Shown: positions 4,535 to 5,793 of the stretch, in pieces
Layout of the letters: each line of letters begins with the position of its first letter
Numbering within the stretch: position 1 is the stretch's first letter
Source of the DNA: Actinoplanes liguriensis
GTDB taxonomy: Bacteria > Actinomycetota > Actinomycetes > Mycobacteriales > Micromonosporaceae
NCBI GenBank assembly: GCA_000715855.1
Contig: KL571247.1
Location: 14,965 to 20,757 of the forward strand
Direction: 5' to 3'
DNA length: 5,793 nt
The notes under the pieces: model-generated
What the model was told of the DNA's origin: nothing
What the model saw: only the letters and a program-made list of their open reading frames with translations
Database searches by the model: none
Made by a program: the position numbers and the translations under genes

Positions 4535-5791
4535 TCAGAGAGAGGTGCAGGTCAATGCAGGTGTGGTGGCCGCGCCGGTGGCGGTCAGACCGAATTCCGC
4601 ATGGTTGCCGGGTTCCAGCGCCCCGTTCCAGGAGACGTTGCTGACGGTGACGGCGGTGCCGCTGGTGGTCAGGGCGCCGTTCCAGACCTGGTTGATCGAC
4701 TGGCCGGAGCCGAGCGTCCAGGCGACCCGCCAGCCGCGGGTCACCATGCTGCCGGCGGTGACGGTGACGGTCGCCTGGAATCCGCCCTGCCACGAGCTGG
4801 AGATCGTGAAGGCCGCGGTGCACCCGGCGCCGGCCGGCACCGAGCTGGACGGGGACGCGGACGGCGAGGACGACGGCGAGGCCGAGGACGACGACGGGAC
4901 CGCGGTCGGCGAGCTGGTCACCGGCGGGTTCGGGGCAGTGCTGGCCAGGCTGTACGCGAGGTCGGGCTGGAACGACCCGGCCGCGTACTTGCACCCGTCG
5001 GCCTCCCCGGGCGGCTTCACCCAGAGGAACGCGTCCACGTCGCCGTCGTTGGTCGCGGTCGTCGGGTATGCCCCGATCCGCCGGTCGGTGTTGTCGTCCC
5101 CGCACCAGTCCCCGGACGCCCCGCCGTTCCGGCTGGTGTCCACGATCTGGTGTTTCCCGCTGATCCCGCGCCCGTTGAGCGCGCCGATGATCGCCTTGCC
5201 GTAGCTGACCTCGGCCGACGTGGCGTTGAAGTTCGACACGTTGGTGTAGAAGCCGTCCGCGTCGGCGACTCCGGCGGCGGCCAGCCGTCCGGCCTGTTCG
5301 GCGGCGCTGTTCCAGGCCGAGTGCCCGGCGTCCAGGTAGACCTTTGCGTTCGGGTTCGCTGCCTTCAGCGTCCGGGTCGCGGTGGCCAGGGCCTGGTCAC
5401 GGGCGGTGATCTCGCTCGCGCTCAGGCAGGTCTGCAGCGCGATCGAGTCCGGTTCCAGGAGCACGATCACGGTGCGGTTGCCGAGGTTCGCGGCGACCGC
5501 GTTGATCCAGTTCTGGTACTGGCCGAGGTCCGGCGCGCCACCGGCGCTGGCGCCGCCGCAGTCGCGGTTGGGGATGGCGTAGGCGGTCAGGACCGGGATC
5601 TGATTCACGGCATTCGCCGCATTGACGTACGACGAGACCTCTGTCCCGATCGTGGACATGTTGTAGTTGCTGAGCCAGTGGGACGCCGGCTGGCTGGCGA
5701 CCTTGTCCCGGATCACGGCGGTCCGGGAGTCGTTCGGGTTGGCGGCCACCCAGCGGGCGACCGCGGTGCCGGTGTCGCGGTAGAGCGAGCC
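4535..5791 (-). CDS. GH6 cellulase with C-terminal CBM2 (5' end beyond the window)
   Basis: The last 418 residues of an exported beta-1,4-glucan hydrolase of glycoside hydrolase family 6, an inverting endoglucanase or cellobiohydrolase. The frame is open to the window edge, so the start and signal peptide are missing. The GTG at 5749 is internal, because residues before it (LYRDTGTAVARW) already align with the family. Marks: ARWVAANPNDS near the fragment start; first signature YAIPNRDC with Asp77; second signature VIVLLEPDSI with general-acid Asp115; DTSRNGG (218-224); LWVKPPGEADG (256-266). The catalytic domain ends near residue 284. A Pro/Ser/Thr linker (about 285-322) follows. Then comes a carbohydrate-binding module of family 2 (about 324-415), bounded by the typical Cys pair, with Trp in SSWQGGF, GWRVAW and SWNGALEPG for the flat cellulose-binding face. 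The stretch after DWC is GDDNTDRRIG instead of the more common NP-x-GRALG, so a GH6 subgroup is likely. A hairpin terminator follows the stop. Endo or exo mode cannot be decided from the fragment. Confidence 0.94.
   Translation of the reverse strand, partial: GSLYRDTGTAVARWVAANPNDSRTAVIRDKVASQPASHWLSNYNMSTIGTEVSSYVNAANAVNQIPVLTAYAIPNRDCGGASAGGAPDLGQYQNWINAVAANLGNRTVIVLLEPDSIALQTCLSASEITARDQALATATRTLKAANPNAKVYLDAGHSAWNSAAEQAGRLAAAGVADADGFYTNVSNFNATSAEVSYGKAIIGALNGRGISGKHQIVDTSRNGGASGDWCGDDNTDRRIGAYPTTATNDGDVDAFLWVKPPGEADGCKYAAGSFQPDLAYSLASTAPNPPVTSSPTAVPSSSSASPSSSPSASPSSSVPAGAGCTAAFTISSSWQGGFQATVTVTAGSMVTRGWRVAWTLGSGQSINQVWNGALTTSGTAVTVSNVSWNGALEPGNHAEFGLTATGAATTPALTCTSL
4826..4939 (-). repeat. 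Low-complexity Pro/Ser/Thr linker coding segment of the cellulase
   Basis: About 38 codons encode an interdomain linker dominated by Ser, Pro, Ala and Thr, with runs such as SSSSASPSSSPSASPSSS. It joins the GH6 domain to the CBM2. Such linkers are flexible, often O-glycosylated in actinomycetes, and sensitive to proteases. The DNA is a degenerate run of serine and proline codons, not an exact tandem repeat. Confidence 0.85.
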
Positions 5792-5793
5792 GT

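Noticed and set aside
4826..4939. Possible tandem repeat or CRISPR-like array
   Set aside because: The repetition is degenerate serine/proline codon usage in a cellulase linker. There are no regular repeat-spacer units.
5747..5749. GTG as the start of the cellulase
   Set aside because: The frame stays open to the window edge, and the upstream residues (LYRDTGTAVARW) fit the GH6 fold. The true start and signal peptide lie outside the window.

Overview
The window is about 5.8 kb of very GC-rich DNA with strong G/C bias at third codon positions, GTG starts and several long antisense shadow frames. The genes are a PucR-type regulator, an F420-type oxidoreductase, a soluble P450, and a secreted GH6 cellulase with a CBM2 and a Pro/Ser linker. 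Together they point to a cellulolytic, F420-making actinomycete. Micromonosporaceae (an Actinoplanes-like organism) would fit, but that is an inference. Both window edges cut genes. The first 14 bases match the inner end of the Tn5 mosaic end used in tagmentation libraries, so this looks like a contig end that still carries adapter.

Layout: (1) 1-14, adapter remnant. (2) 15-596 (+), C-terminal half of a PucR-family regulator. (3) 626-1045 (-), a small Ddn-like deazaflavin (F420)-dependent oxidoreductase, apparently leaderless. (4) 1046-1219, a divergent control region with two abutting dyads. (5) 1220-2395 (+), a cytochrome P450 with an unusual region before the heme cysteine. (6) 2362-3534 (-), a group A FAD-dependent aromatic-type monooxygenase whose 3' end overlaps the P450 tail by 34 bp on the other strand. 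(7) 3612-3643, a perfect 13-bp hairpin, the probable terminator of the next gene. (8) 3658-4425 (-), a secreted S1-family serine protease with no visible propeptide. (9) 4426-4534, promoter region of the protease plus the terminator of the cellulase. (10) 4535-5791 (-), the 3' part of a GH6 cellulase with Pro/Ser linker and CBM2.

Functionally there are two blocks. Positions 626-3534 hold three oxidoreductases that use different cofactors (F420, heme, FAD). They may act in modification or breakdown of small organic molecules, but no scaffold-making gene, ferredoxin or ferredoxin reductase is visible, so no pathway can be named. Positions 3658-5793 hold two exported hydrolases on one strand, separated by a terminator and a probable promoter, so they are probably transcribed separately. 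No RNA gene, CRISPR array, insertion sequence or phage gene was seen, and no gene-free stretch exceeds 300 bases. I did not find a convincing new multi-gene system. The most interesting points are the altered P450 heme-approach region, the protease that appears to be exported with its active N-terminus, and the P450/monooxygenase tail overlap.
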